A stretch of 64,000 nt of DNA from Bianquea renquensis (GCF_014384895.1 NZ_JACRSQ010000012.1:58540-122539); one strand, 5' to 3'. Counted from the stretch's first letter, positions 25,409 to 35,496 are shown. Program-made: numbers and translations. The notes: a model not told the origin generated them from the sequence alone.

Positions 25409-25696
25409 ATGAAATTAATGCCTTTAGGAGACAAAGTTGTTGTTAAGCAGTTGGAAGCGATTGAGACGACGAAGTCCGGTATCGTGCTGGCTGGCAACGC
25501 GAAGGAAAAGCCCCAGGAAGCGGAGATCATCGCCGTAGGCCCCGGCGGAGTCGTCGATGGAAAAGAAATCAAGATGGAAGTTAAAGTCGGACAGAAGGTT
25601 ATCTATTCCAAGTATTCCGGAACAGAAGTGAAGCTTGACGGCGAAGAGTATATCATCCTGAAACAGAGCGATATCCTGGCAATTGTAGAAGACTAA
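25409..25696 (+). CDS. groES: Co-chaperonin GroES
   Basis: 95-aa lid of the GroEL folding chamber. Typical MKLMPLGDKVVVKQLE start, the mobile loop region TTKSGIVLAGNAKEKPQ, and ILKQSDILAIVE at the end. AAGGAGG at 25392-25398 precedes ATG 25409. It is cotranscribed with groEL 27 nt downstream under CIRCE control. Confidence 0.98.
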   Translation: MKLMPLGDKVVVKQLEAIETTKSGIVLAGNAKEKPQEAEIIAVGPGGVVDGKEIKMEVKVGQKVIYSKYSGTEVKLDGEEYIILKQSDILAIVED

Positions 25697-25723
25697 TCGA
25701 GAAATCAAGGAGGAAATCAAGTC

Positions 25724-27355
25724 ATGGCTAAGGAAATTAAATTTGGTGCAGAAGCAAGAGCTGCTCTTGAAAAAGGTGTCAATCAGCTAGCGGATACAGT
25801 TAAAGTAACATTGGGACCCAAGGGGCGCAATGTTGTATTGGACAAGAAATTCGGCACTCCCCTGATCACCAACGACGGCGTAACCATCGCAAAGGAAATC
25901 GAGCTGGACGATCCGTTTGAAAATATGGGAGCGCAGCTGGTCAAAGAAGTTGCCACAAAGACGAACGATGTCGCCGGTGATGGAACCACGACAGCGACCG
26001 TGTTGGCGCAGGCCATGATCCACGAGGGATCAAAGAACATCGCCGCCGGTGCAAACGCGATTATCCTGCGCAAAGGTATGCGCAAAGCGACAGAGAGCGC
26101 TGTGGAGGCGATCAAAGAGATCGGAATTCCCGTCAGCTCGAAGGAGCACATCGCACAGGTTGCGTCAATTTCCGCTGGGGATGAGGAAGTCGGAACGATG
26201 ATCGCAGACGCCATGGAGAAAGTATCCAACGACGGCGTTATCACAGTGGAAGAGTCCAAAACCATGAACACCGAATTGGATCTTGTAGAAGGTATGCAGT
26301 TTGACAGAGGATATCTGTCCTCCTATATGGCAACCGATATGGATAAAATGGAAGCCAACCTTGACAATCCCTATATTTTGATCACCGATAAAAAGATCTC
26401 CAACATTCAGGATATTCTTCCTCTTCTGGAGCAGATCGTTCAGACGGGTTCTCGTCTGCTGATCATCGCAGAGGATGTAGAGGGAGAAGCCCTTGCCACG
26501 CTGGTTGTCAATAAGCTCCGCGGAACCTTTAACTGCGTTGCGGTCAAGGCTCCCGGATTTGGCGACAGAAGAAAGGCTATGCTGGAAGATATCGCCATCC
26601 TGACCGGTGGAACTGTCATCTCTGAGGAAGTGGGTCTGGATCTGAAGGAAGCATCTATGAGTATGCTTGGCCAGGCGAAGTCCGTTAAGGTTCAGAAGGA
26701 AAATACGGTTATCGTAGACGGCGCTGGCGACAAAGATCAGATTGCAGCCCGGATTGAGCAGATCAGAATGCAGATTGAAGAGACCACGTCGGATTTCGAC
26801 CGCGAGAAGTTGCAGGAAAGACTTGCGAAGATGGCGGGTGGTGTAGCGGTTATCCGTGTCGGCGCTGCCACTGAGACAGAAATGAAAGAAAAGAAGCTCC
26901 GCATGGAAGACGCTCTGGCCGCAACCCGTGCCGCTGTTGAAGAAGGCATCGTGTGCGGTGGCGGAAGCGCATACATCCACGCAATCAAAGCCACGAAAGA
27001 GTTGGCCGAGACCTTGACTGGAGATGAAAAGACAGGTGCTATGATCATTGTGAAGTCTCTGGAAGCTCCTGTACGCCAGATTGCGTCCAACGCAGGTCTG
27101 GAAGGCTCTGTGGTTGTGAACAAACTGCTGGAGTCCCCCGCTGGTACCGGTTTCAATGCCCTGACAGAGGAATATGTCAATATGGTTGACATTGGTATCA
27201 TCGACCCTGTGAAAGTAACCCGTACAGCGTTGCAGAATGCTACGTCTGTAGCGTCCACCCTGCTGACGACGGAATCCGTTGTGGCGGATAAGCCGGAGCC
27301 GGAAGCTCCCGCGCCGGCGGCAGGCGGTCCCGGAGCTGGAATGGGCATGATGTAA
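25724..27355 (+). CDS. groEL: Chaperonin GroEL
   Basis: 543-aa ATP-dependent chaperonin. LGPKGRNVVLDKKFG, NDGVTIAKEIEL, GDGTTTATVLAQ (ATP site), VKAPGFGDRRKAML and the C-terminal GGPGAGMGMM tail are all present. Single copy in the window, directly after groES. Confidence 0.98.
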   Translation: MAKEIKFGAEARAALEKGVNQLADTVKVTLGPKGRNVVLDKKFGTPLITNDGVTIAKEIELDDPFENMGAQLVKEVATKTNDVAGDGTTTATVLAQAMIHEGSKNIAAGANAIILRKGMRKATESAVEAIKEIGIPVSSKEHIAQVASISAGDEEVGTMIADAMEKVSNDGVITVEESKTMNTELDLVEGMQFDRGYLSSYMATDMDKMEANLDNPYILITDKKISNIQDILPLLEQIVQTGSRLLIIAEDVEGEALATLVVNKLRGTFNCVAVKAPGFGDRRKAMLEDIAILTGGTVISEEVGLDLKEASMSMLGQAKSVKVQKENTVIVDGAGDKDQIAARIEQIRMQIEETTSDFDREKLQERLAKMAGGVAVIRVGAATETEMKEKKLRMEDALAATRAAVEEGIVCGGGSAYIHAIKATKELAETLTGDEKTGAMIIVKSLEAPVRQIASNAGLEGSVVVNKLLESPAGTGFNALTEEYVNMVDIGIIDPVKVTRTALQNATSVASTLLTTESVVADKPEPEAPAPAAGGPGAGMGMM

Positions 27356-27372
27356 GTTAGAATCAATAAGAC

Positions 27373-27413
27373 GGCGGTATGAGATTGTCTGGACAAGACG
27401 GTTTTGTACCGCC
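27373..27413 (+). terminator. Possible terminator hairpin after groEL
   Basis: GGCGGTA (27373-27379) and TACCGCC (27407-27413) form a 7-bp stem with a small internal hairpin. The following TTCGCT is a poor T-run. Confidence 0.45.
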
Positions 27414-27471
27414 TTCGCTATATACGGGGCCGTTGAAGATTGAGGATAGATCGATGGGGCAACGGTCAGGC

Positions 27472-27512
27472 AAAAAAAAGGTGATGAAGAAGCGGAGGGC
27501 TTCCTCGTCACC
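27472..27512 (-). terminator. Terminator of the FMN_bind-like gene
   Basis: Minus strand: GGTGACGAGGAAGC pairs with GCTTCTTCATCACC (wobbles allowed), followed by eight T. The stem overlaps the last bases of the coding region. Confidence 0.85.
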
Positions 27513-27924
27513 GTTTTGCTTTTTCCATCGTCAGCTCAATTGCGCGCAGAAGGTAGGAGGCGGTATCTTGTGACTCGCTGGTTGTTGTGACAGCCTGAAT
27601 ATCTGTCCCCGATTCCAATTGCTTCCCTATGGAGCTGCATGTCGGCTCTACCAGAGGGTAGACAGATGAGATGCTTTCCGGGATCGCGTACTCGATGGAT
27701 TGAATGCCATGGCTATCCATGACCATTTCCACGGTAAGCGCCTGAGATCCGAAGGAAACAGATGTCGTGTATACGCCGGGGTAATAGACCTCAGCTCCGT
27801 CGGAGCCCTTATTCCGACCTGTTAGAAAGAAAATCAGAACCAGCAGCAGCGCGATACCAGCCAGCGCTAACAGTGCGGCGTAGATAATCTGGTTCAGCTT
27901 GAGAGACACGATGCGCACAGACAT
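27508..27924 (-). CDS. Membrane-anchored protein with an FMN_bind-like domain, degenerate
   Basis: 138 aa. One hydrophobic segment (about residues 14-38) follows a short basic start. The C-terminal 90 residues follow the FMN_bind pattern: GVYTTSVSFGSQALTVEMVMD, then IEYAIPES, and a final helix LLRAIELTMEKAKR. The usual SGAT/S flavin-attachment motif is replaced by VTTTSESQD, so covalent FMN may not be bound. ATG 27924 has AGGAGG 8 nt upstream; a 64-codon upstream extension is rejected. Function unknown. Confidence 0.7.
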   Translation of the reverse strand: MSVRIVSLKLNQIIYAALLALAGIALLLVLIFFLTGRNKGSDGAEVYYPGVYTTSVSFGSQALTVEMVMDSHGIQSIEYAIPESISSVYPLVEPTCSSIGKQLESGTDIQAVTTTSESQDTASYLLRAIELTMEKAKR

Positions 27925-28010
27925 GGGAGAACCCTCCTGTTCAAAGGAATGTGTTATAGTGTATATATATTGCCGCGCCTGGGAAAATATGCCGGAGTCC
28001 CGGAAAAAAG

Positions 28011-28039
28011 ATGACAAGAGCAAGACATAGTGATATAAT
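28011..28039 (+). promoter_or_regulatory. Sigma-A promoter of addB
   Basis: -35 ATGACA (28011-28016), 17-nt spacer, extended -10 TGATATAAT (28031-28039), 89 nt before the addB start. Confidence 0.75.
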
Positions 28040-28127
28040 AATCGCGATAGGATGTGGTGGCGGCGGCGCGGGGGAATGCTGCCGGGCGCAAACCTGCGAA
28101 GCAATATCATGGACAAGGAGCCGACTT

Positions 28128-31100
28128 ATGCGATTTCGATTTGTGGCCGGAGAGGCGAGAAGTGGAAAGACTTATGCTATACAGGAAGAGATCATCGCGC
28201 GTTCCATGGAGGATCCAGACCGCAAATTGATTTACATTGTGCCAGAACAGGCAACTCTACAAGTCCAGAGACAGCTGCTGGACAAGCATCCCCGCCACGG
28301 GATTCTCAATGTTGAAATCCTGAGTTTCAACCGCTTAGCACACCGGGTCTTCCAGGAGACGGGAGGGCCATCATGCGATATTCTGGATGATGTTGGGAAG
28401 AGCATGGTTCTCTACAAACTGGCCATGGATTGTCAAGAACAGCTGTCCTACTATCAGAACAGTATCCGGCAAAAAGGCTTTATCGGGCAGCTAAAGATCA
28501 TGATCACAGAGATGATCCAGTATCGGATCCAGGTGGAGGACTTGGAGGCGGTGCGAAGCGGCTTGAGCCCGGACAGCGCATTGTATCACAAGCTAGGCGA
28601 TATTATTGCCATCTGGAGACAGTTTGTGTCGTACACGGAAGCGCACACGGCGGCCTCTGAAAAGATACTTGACTTTTTGGCGGAGCGGATTGGTGAATCG
28701 GAATTTTTGAACCATGCGTCCCTCTATTTTGATGATTTCTATGGGTTTACGCCACAGCAATATACAGTGATCGCAGCCCTTCTGAGAAAAGTGGATGAGG
28801 TCTGGATGGCGTTGACCATGTCCAAGCGTGAATATATGGGGCTGACGCCTGGCATGTCTTGGCGAGACCTTGACAGCGGACTATTCTATGAAACGCTAAA
28901 AACCTATTTAAAGCTTGAGGAACAGTTGCGGACCGCCCATATTCCATATCGGATCCAGTGGTGCAGCCGAGATGAAGCAAATCCCATCCGGCATTTGGCC
29001 GGGCAACTTTTTCGGATTCCGCCGGCACCATGGCCAGAACCTGCAGACTGTATTACCCTTTACCAGGCCAGCACAGACGGGGATGAAGCGGATTGGATCT
29101 GCCGACAGATCCTGCATTTGGTGAGGGAAGAGGGGTATTCCTACGGGGATATCAGTGTAGTGGCGGGAGACTTGGAGGGCTGCCGTCATCTTTTGACGCG
29201 AAGATTGGAGCAGTATGGGATTCCAGCCTTTATCGATACAAAGGCGGATACGCAGGCCAATCCATTTATTCAGATGCTACAGTTCCTGTTTGGCATGGTG
29301 AACACAGGCTTTTCCTATGAGACCGTATTTGGCTTCTTCAAGACGGGTCTGACGCCGCTGTCCTTACAGGAGATTGACTACCTGGAGAATTGTGCCCTGG
29401 CACAGGGGTGGAGGGGATGGCCCAAATATAAAACAGAGTTAAGCGCGCTGCTGGAGACAGAGGACGGGGAAAGCAATTTTTTGAACGCCTTCATTTCGTT
29501 TGTGGAGGGAATGCGAGGGGCCGGACAGACAGTGGGGGAACGAGTGGAGAGACTATGGGTGTTTATGGAAGCCCTCTCCATGGAGACAATATTGGAAGAG
29601 CAGGCCGGCCGATTCCATGAACACGGCGCTTTTTTAAAGGAAATTGAATACAGACAGATCTACGAGCAGTTCCAGAAGATCTTACAGACACTTGACGCGG
29701 TGCTGGGAGACCGGACAGTCTCGGCCACCGACTTTGCCAATCTTCTGGAGGTGGGATTTGCACAGTGTCATATCGGTCTGCTTCCGCCAACCCTTGACCA
29801 GCTGTTAGTGGGGGATGTGAGCCGGTCCCGATTTCCCGAAGTGAAGGTTCTGTTTATCGCAGGCTTCACTGATAATAATTTTCCGAAGATGCAGGAAGAA
29901 AATGGTCTGCTGACACAGGAAGAAAGAGCGCAGGCCGAGCATATGATCGAAATGGTTCCCACTATGCAGAACAGAGTCTTCGAGCAGCAGTTCCTCCTGT
30001 ATACGTTGATGGCCAAGCCGTCAGACAGGCTGTACATAAGCTATGGACAGAGTGATTCCGCGGGAAAAAGCAGAAGACCCTCGGCTCTATGGACACGGAT
30101 AGGCAAGATTTTTCCACACGGATTGGGTAGCACAAGCGAAGAGTCAGACGTGACACTGCCAGAGCCATATTTGGCAAAGGGGGAGTGGATGACTCATAAC
30201 GCGAAGGGCGCGGCGGCGCGGCGGTGGTATCGGCGGCACGGATTCCAGGAGCGGCTCCGAAAGCTTCGATGTGCCCCCCTTGAGAAGACGCCGCAGGAGC
30301 ATCTTGAGCAGGAGGAGATGCGGGCATTGTTGGATATGGGAAACCGGATGTTCAGCATCACGCAGATGGAACGGTACGCCCGGTGCCCTTTCTCCTACTA
30401 TCTGCGCTACGGCTTGACGCTCAAGGAGAGGCCGATTTTGCAAGTTCGGCCGCTGGATGACGGAAATGTACTCCATGAAATCTTGGAGGAAGCAGGGGAG
30501 TGGTTCGCCAAACTGTGGGATCAGGGGGCGACTCCGGAATCTTCGGCGGACATGGTAGAGGATCTGATTGCCAAACGTGAGGCGGAATACGGGGCCTATC
30601 AGAGTAGCAGCCGGTACCGGTATTATTGGAGTAAGCTCAAGCGCACGGCCCAGCGGGCCGTCCATATCATGCAGGAACAGCTGAAGGCGGGGAAGTTTCA
30701 GCCCAAATTTTTTGAATGGACCTTTGGCGCAGGGAGTGGGAGGAGCGCACGGCCTGTAGAGATTCCGCTGGACACAGGGGAGACACTGAGGCTACAGGGA
30801 AAAATCGACAGGGTGGATATTTTGCAGGAGGAAGAGAAATGCTATGTTCGCGTGATCGATTATAAATCGGGGAACACGAAGTTTGCGGAATCGGATATTT
30901 ACGCGGGAATCGGACTCCAGCTGCCTGTCTATCTGGAGGCGGCTCAGGAGGCTGTAGAACAGAGCACCGGCAAGGAAGCAGTTCCAGCAGGCATATTTTA
31001 TTTCCATCTTACGCCGGAGTATGTCAAAGGGCAGGAGATCAAAACGCCGCAGGAGCTGGCCGACGCGATCCTGAAAACGGGTCGCCTGGAGGGGCTCCTG

Positions 31101-31466
31101 TTGGAAGACCCCGCGCTTGCCCAGAAGATGGATGGGGATATCGCCGCATCTTCCAAAATTCTTCCAGTGCGCCTGAAAGCGGACGGAAGCTTCTATAAAG
31201 ATGCGCCAGTGGCGAGTCAAGAAGAATTTCATATTCTGGAGGAATTTGTCCGGAAAAAGCTAAAGACCATGGGCGAGTCCATCGCCAGTGGAAATATAGA
31301 GGTGAGTCCTCTGAGGCAATCCAACAGAGAACAAACCGCCTGTGAGTATTGTGAATATAAAGGGGTCTGCCGATTTGAGCCAAAGTCTTCGCCTGATCGA
31401 TACAGGCCCTTGGAAGCGGTTACGAGAGAGGAGTTCTGGGAACGGATCAAAAGGGAGGTCACATAA
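28128..31466 (+). CDS. addB: AddB subunit of the AddAB helicase-nuclease
   Basis: 1112 aa, the normal size. AddAB resects double-strand breaks. N-terminal pseudo-helicase with Walker A GEARSGKTYA and the partner TLQVQRQLL. The C-terminal RecB-like nuclease has VIDYKSG, and the 4Fe-4S cysteines are YARCPFSYYLRYG and CEYCEYKGVC. ATG 28128 has AAGGAG 7 nt upstream. The next gene is a dNTPase starting within its stop codon; addA, normally adjacent, is absent from this window. Confidence 0.95.
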   Translation: MRFRFVAGEARSGKTYAIQEEIIARSMEDPDRKLIYIVPEQATLQVQRQLLDKHPRHGILNVEILSFNRLAHRVFQETGGPSCDILDDVGKSMVLYKLAMDCQEQLSYYQNSIRQKGFIGQLKIMITEMIQYRIQVEDLEAVRSGLSPDSALYHKLGDIIAIWRQFVSYTEAHTAASEKILDFLAERIGESEFLNHASLYFDDFYGFTPQQYTVIAALLRKVDEVWMALTMSKREYMGLTPGMSWRDLDSGLFYETLKTYLKLEEQLRTAHIPYRIQWCSRDEANPIRHLAGQLFRIPPAPWPEPADCITLYQASTDGDEADWICRQILHLVREEGYSYGDISVVAGDLEGCRHLLTRRLEQYGIPAFIDTKADTQANPFIQMLQFLFGMVNTGFSYETVFGFFKTGLTPLSLQEIDYLENCALAQGWRGWPKYKTELSALLETEDGESNFLNAFISFVEGMRGAGQTVGERVERLWVFMEALSMETILEEQAGRFHEHGAFLKEIEYRQIYEQFQKILQTLDAVLGDRTVSATDFANLLEVGFAQCHIGLLPPTLDQLLVGDVSRSRFPEVKVLFIAGFTDNNFPKMQEENGLLTQEERAQAEHMIEMVPTMQNRVFEQQFLLYTLMAKPSDRLYISYGQSDSAGKSRRPSALWTRIGKIFPHGLGSTSEESDVTLPEPYLAKGEWMTHNAKGAAARRWYRRHGFQERLRKLRCAPLEKTPQEHLEQEEMRALLDMGNRMFSITQMERYARCPFSYYLRYGLTLKERPILQVRPLDDGNVLHEILEEAGEWFAKLWDQGATPESSADMVEDLIAKREAEYGAYQSSSRYRYYWSKLKRTAQRAVHIMQEQLKAGKFQPKFFEWTFGAGSGRSARPVEIPLDTGETLRLQGKIDRVDILQEEEKCYVRVIDYKSGNTKFAESDIYAGIGLQLPVYLEAAQEAVEQSTGKEAVPAGIFYFHLTPEYVKGQEIKTPQELADAILKTGRLEGLLLEDPALAQKMDGDIAASSKILPVRLKADGSFYKDAPVASQEEFHILEEFVRKKLKTMGESIASGNIEVSPLRQSNREQTACEYCEYKGVCRFEPKSSPDRYRPLEAVTREEFWERIKREVT

Positions 31467-32473
31467 TGGAATCACTGCGGGAACAGCAGGAAGAGCTGGA
31501 AGAGAGAATCTTGTCCCCCTATGCGGCGAAAAGCGCTGAAAGTCGTGGCAGGGATCGGAAGGAAGAGCCCTGTGAGATACGGACGGTCTATCAGCGGGAC
31601 CGCGACCGCATATTGCACTGTAAAGCGTTTCGAAGGATGAAGGATAAGACGCAGGTTTTTATCAAACCGGAGGGAGATCACTACCGTACACGGCTGACGC
31701 ACACGCTGGAAGTTGCGCAGATTGCCAGGACCATAGGGCGCGCCCTTCGGCTGAATGAAGATTTGGTGGAGGCAATCGCTCTCGGGCACGATCTCGGACA
31801 TACGCCTTTTGGCCACAGCGGGGAGCGGGTTTTGAATCGGTTGTCCGCGAAAGGGTTTACCCATTATGAGCAGGGGATACGGACGGTGGAAGTGCTGGAG
31901 AAAAAAGGAAAGGGGTTAAATCTCACGTGGGAGGTTCGCGACGGAATCGTGAACCATTCTATGCAGCGAACTCCCGCGACTCTGGAAGGGCGCGTCGTAA
32001 GGCTTGCGGACAAGATCGCCTACATCAATCACGACATTGACGACGCTCTCAGGGGACATGTGATCACAGAAGAAGATCTGCCCAGTGAATATTTGGACGT
32101 GTTGGGGCATAGTTTTAAAGAGCGGATTAATACCATGATCCGGGACGTTATCTTTAGCAGTCTAGATCAGGATGACATCCGGATGTCACCGAGATTGATG
32201 GATGCCATGATGGCAGTTCGGGAGTATATGTTTTGCAGCGTCTACATCGGGTCAGAAGCGAAAAAAGAAGAAAAAAAGGCGGAGTTCATGATCGAGCAGC
32301 TATACAGAAAATTTATGGAGGATCCCTGTCGAATGCCGGAAGAATATGCCGCACGGGTCAGCGCGGAGGAGAAGGAAACTGTCATATGCGACTATATTGC
32401 CGGAATGTCGGATACCTACGCAATTCGGCTGTATGAACAGCTCTTTGTGCCGAAGGGCTGGGATATTTTCTGA
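31466..32473 (+). CDS. dGTPase-like HD-domain dNTP triphosphohydrolase
   Basis: 335 aa. Removes triphosphate from deoxynucleotides in this family. HD residues: RLTHTLEVAQIAR (His), ALGHDLGHTPFGHSGE (HD pair) and the later Asp in KIAYINHDIDDAL. The short start MESLREQQEELEERILSPYAAKS is typical of the Firmicute dgt-like group found before dnaG. ATG 31466 overlaps the addB TAA by one base (TAATG), showing tight coupling. Confidence 0.93.
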   Translation: MESLREQQEELEERILSPYAAKSAESRGRDRKEEPCEIRTVYQRDRDRILHCKAFRRMKDKTQVFIKPEGDHYRTRLTHTLEVAQIARTIGRALRLNEDLVEAIALGHDLGHTPFGHSGERVLNRLSAKGFTHYEQGIRTVEVLEKKGKGLNLTWEVRDGIVNHSMQRTPATLEGRVVRLADKIAYINHDIDDALRGHVITEEDLPSEYLDVLGHSFKERINTMIRDVIFSSLDQDDIRMSPRLMDAMMAVREYMFCSVYIGSEAKKEEKKAEFMIEQLYRKFMEDPCRMPEEYAARVSAEEKETVICDYIAGMSDTYAIRLYEQLFVPKGWDIF

Positions 32474-32569
32474 AAATTTTCTTGAAAAAAAGGAATTTCG
32501 TTCTATTTGTCGAATAAAATACAAGGATACCAGTATTGAGGAGTGCCAAAGGGGAAAGGGGGCGTCAAG

Positions 32570-34363
32570 GTGTATTATCCGGAAGAGCTGATTCAGGAGA
32601 TTCGGGAGCGAAACGATATCGTCGGCGTTATTTCCGAGTATGTGACCTTGACGAGAAAGGGGCATAATTATTTTGGCGTATGTCCATTTCACAATGAGAA
32701 GACGCCCTCCTTTTCCGTCAACGCTCAGGAGCAGTATTACCATTGTTTTGGGTGCGGCGCGGGAGGCAACGTCTATACGTTTCTCATGCAGATTGACAAC
32801 ATGAATTTCGTGGAGGCGGTCAAAGCGCTGGCGGACCGTGCCCACATGGATCTGCCGGAGGCGGAACTCTCCCCCCAGGAGAAAAAGAGGCTGATGCGGA
32901 GGAACCGGCTGTTGGAGATCACGACGGAGGCGGCGCGGTATTTTTATTATCAGCTGACGCGGACGGAGCAGGGCAAGCACGCTCTGGGATATCTGGACTC
33001 GCGGAAAGTCACAGAAGAATTTCGAAGACGCTTCGGCCTGGGTTATGCGCCCATCAGCAGAGACGGGCTCTACCGGTTCCTGCAGAGCAAAGGCTATGGT
33101 GACGACGAGATCCGGGGAGCGGGGCTGAGTAATGGCGGCGGTGAGAAGGTGTATGACCGTTTTTTTAACCGGCTGATGTTTCCCATTTTTGATGCGCAGG
33201 GGAGAGCGATTGCTTTTGGCGGACGGGTGATGGGAAGTGGAGAGCCGAAGTACCTGAACTCACCGGAGACGGAGATATTTAACAAGCGGAAGAATCTATA
33301 CGGGATGCAGATTGCCAAGAAGAGCCGGCGGGGAAAGATACTCGTCGTCGAGGGATATATGGATGTCCTGTCCCTCCATCAGGCTGGATTCGATAACGCC
33401 GTTGCGTCCCTCGGGACGGCCTTGACCAAGGAACAGGCGCTCCTGATGAAAAAATATGTGTCGGATGTGGTTTTGATCTATGACAGCGATCAGGCGGGGA
33501 CGAAGGCGGCGCAGAGGGCGATTCCCATACTGGAGGACACGGGCCTGTATGTCAAGGTTCTCCGCATACCCGGGTACAAAGATCCGGACGAGTTTATTAA
33601 AAATAAGAGCCGGGAAGAGTTTGAGGCGCTGATCCAGGAGGCGCTGGATCCCATCGACTTCGAGATGGTAGTCTTAAACAGCCAGACAGGCGCTGACACG
33701 GTGGAGGGCAAGGTCAAAACCTTGAAGGCTCTTGCACAGAGATTATCGGAGATTTCGAACCCTCTGGAGCGGGAGCTTCACATTCGGGATGTGGCGCAGA
33801 AAATGCAGGTCGATGAACAGTCGCTCAAGAGGGAAGTCGATGAAATCCAGCGGATGAGCGGTCTTCTAGAGCGCAGAGCGCCCGTGAATGCGGACAGGCG
33901 GCAGGAGAGGGAGGATGGGCTTGTAAAGGCGCAGAAGCTTGTGCTGGCAGTCCTTCTGCATCGTCCGGCACTGTATTCGACGCTCAAAGAGTACATAAGC
34001 CCCACAGATTTTCCGCTCAGAGAGCCGCCTACAAAAGATTTTCCCGATGGAAAGGATAATATATACAGAATTGTCGCAGACTATATCTTTGCAAAAGCGA
34101 TGCAGGGAGAAACGCCCAGGTTGGCGGATGTGATCAGTCAGGTGGAGGAAGCGGCGGATCAGGAGAAAATTACGGCGCTGTCCGAGTATGAGATTCCATC
34201 CGATACGGCGGATTTAGAGAAACTGATGACGGAGACGATTCGGACCATTCGTCTGAACAGCCTGGAGGACGAGGTCCGGTCCAACGATGATTTACAGAAA
34301 TTGCAGGAGATCATTAATCAAAAACGCGCGCTGCAAGCGCTGCGGATTGAAATCCTACCCTAG
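32570..34363 (+). CDS. dnaG: DNA primase DnaG
   Basis: 597 aa. CHC2 zinc site: CPFHNEKTPSFSVN and YYHCFGCGAGGN. Toprim motifs: VVEGYMDVLSLHQAG and LIYDSDQAG, then a C-terminal helicase-binding part. GTG 32570 gives the family start YYPEELIQEIRERNDIV and has AAAGGGGG 7 nt upstream; an earlier in-frame GTG at 32543 would add nine residues. First gene of the conserved dnaG-rpoD pair. Confidence 0.97.
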   Translation: MYYPEELIQEIRERNDIVGVISEYVTLTRKGHNYFGVCPFHNEKTPSFSVNAQEQYYHCFGCGAGGNVYTFLMQIDNMNFVEAVKALADRAHMDLPEAELSPQEKKRLMRRNRLLEITTEAARYFYYQLTRTEQGKHALGYLDSRKVTEEFRRRFGLGYAPISRDGLYRFLQSKGYGDDEIRGAGLSNGGGEKVYDRFFNRLMFPIFDAQGRAIAFGGRVMGSGEPKYLNSPETEIFNKRKNLYGMQIAKKSRRGKILVVEGYMDVLSLHQAGFDNAVASLGTALTKEQALLMKKYVSDVVLIYDSDQAGTKAAQRAIPILEDTGLYVKVLRIPGYKDPDEFIKNKSREEFEALIQEALDPIDFEMVVLNSQTGADTVEGKVKTLKALAQRLSEISNPLERELHIRDVAQKMQVDEQSLKREVDEIQRMSGLLERRAPVNADRRQEREDGLVKAQKLVLAVLLHRPALYSTLKEYISPTDFPLREPPTKDFPDGKDNIYRIVADYIFAKAMQGETPRLADVISQVEEAADQEKITALSEYEIPSDTADLEKLMTETIRTIRLNSLEDEVRSNDDLQKLQEIINQKRALQALRIEILP

Positions 34364-34417
34364 CGGCCCTAGCGCCATGGCGGATAGAAAAGATACTGCC
34401 TCGAAAGGATGAGAAAA

Positions 34418-35488
34418 ATGCAGCAAGGAGATGCTCAGAAGTTCCGTGAGAAATTGAAAATGCTCCTGGAAACGGCAAAGAAGAAAAAGAATGTGCTGGA
34501 ATACAGTGAGATTATGGATGCATTTCAGGACATGAACTTGAGCACCGATACAATCGAAAAGGTCTACGATTACTTTGAGAATCACAACATCGATATCATA
34601 GGATTTATTGATGAGGCGCCGGAGGAGGAAGAACTCGATCTGACGCTGCCGGAGGGGATCAGTATCGACGACCCTGTCCGGATGTATCTCAAGGAGATTG
34701 GAAAGGTTCCGCTGCTGTCCGCGGACGAGGAGATCGACCTGGCGAAGCGGATGGAGGAGGGCGATGTCACGGCAAAACAGCGCCTTGCCGAAGCGAACCT
34801 GCGCCTGGTCGTCAGCATAGCGAAGCGCTATGTAGGCCGTGGTATGCTGTTTTTGGATCTCATCCAGGAGGGCAATTTGGGTCTGATCAAGGCGGTGGAG
34901 AAGTTCGATTACCGTAAGGGCTACAAGTTTAGCACCTACGCGACGTGGTGGATACGGCAGGCGATCACCAGAGCCATCGCGGACCAAGCCCGCACCATTC
35001 GAATTCCCGTCCATATGGTGGAGACCATCAATAAGTTGATTCGAGTCTCCCGCCAGCTTCTGCAGGAGCTGGGACGGGATCCGACGCCTGAGGAGATCGC
35101 GGAGGAACTGGACATGCCTGTTGGGAAGGTGCGCGAGATTCTCAAGATTGCTCAGGAGCCGGTTTCCCTTGAGACCCCTATCGGGGAGGAGGAGGACAGC
35201 CATCTGGGGGATTTTATTCCCGACACAGAAATGATGATTCCCGCCGATGCGGCGGCCTTCACCTTGCTGAAAGAGCAGCTGTTGGATGTTTTGGGAACGC
35301 TTACGGAGCGGGAACAGAAGGTATTGCGGCTGCGATTTGGCCTGGATGATGGGAGGGCGCGGACACTGGAAGAGGTGGGGAAGGAGTTCAACGTCACGAG
35401 GGAGCGCATCCGGCAGATCGAGGCCAAGGCTCTTCGAAAACTCCGCCATCCCAGCCGGAGCAAAAAGTTAAAGGATTATCTGGAATAA
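34418..35488 (+). CDS. rpoD: Primary sigma factor RpoD/SigA
   Basis: 356 aa. Region 1.2-2.4: DPVRMYLKEIGKVPLLS, DLIQEGNLGLIKAVEKFD, RKGYKFSTYATWWIRQAI; region 3 and region 4.2 TLEEVGKEFNVTRERIRQIEA with KLRHP. ATG 34418 is preferred because AAGGATG lies just upstream, while ATG 34409 has no site. A terminator and the best example of the dispersed element follow. Confidence 0.97.
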   Translation: MQQGDAQKFREKLKMLLETAKKKKNVLEYSEIMDAFQDMNLSTDTIEKVYDYFENHNIDIIGFIDEAPEEEELDLTLPEGISIDDPVRMYLKEIGKVPLLSADEEIDLAKRMEEGDVTAKQRLAEANLRLVVSIAKRYVGRGMLFLDLIQEGNLGLIKAVEKFDYRKGYKFSTYATWWIRQAITRAIADQARTIRIPVHMVETINKLIRVSRQLLQELGRDPTPEEIAEELDMPVGKVREILKIAQEPVSLETPIGEEEDSHLGDFIPDTEMMIPADAAAFTLLKEQLLDVLGTLTEREQKVLRLRFGLDDGRARTLEEVGKEFNVTRERIRQIEAKALRKLRHPSRSKKLKDYLE

Positions 35489-35496
35489 TCATAAGC

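Noticed and set aside
26165..27511. 448-aa minus-strand frame opposite groEL
   Set aside because: Antisense shadow of a highly conserved chaperonin gene with no start site.
27925..28116. 64-residue N-terminal extension of the FMN_bind-like protein
   Set aside because: AGGAGG lies directly before the ATG at 27924, and the extension covers the addB promoter on the other strand.
34355..35449. 364-aa minus-strand frame opposite rpoD
   Set aside because: Antisense shadow; rpoD is unambiguous by its sigma-70 motifs.
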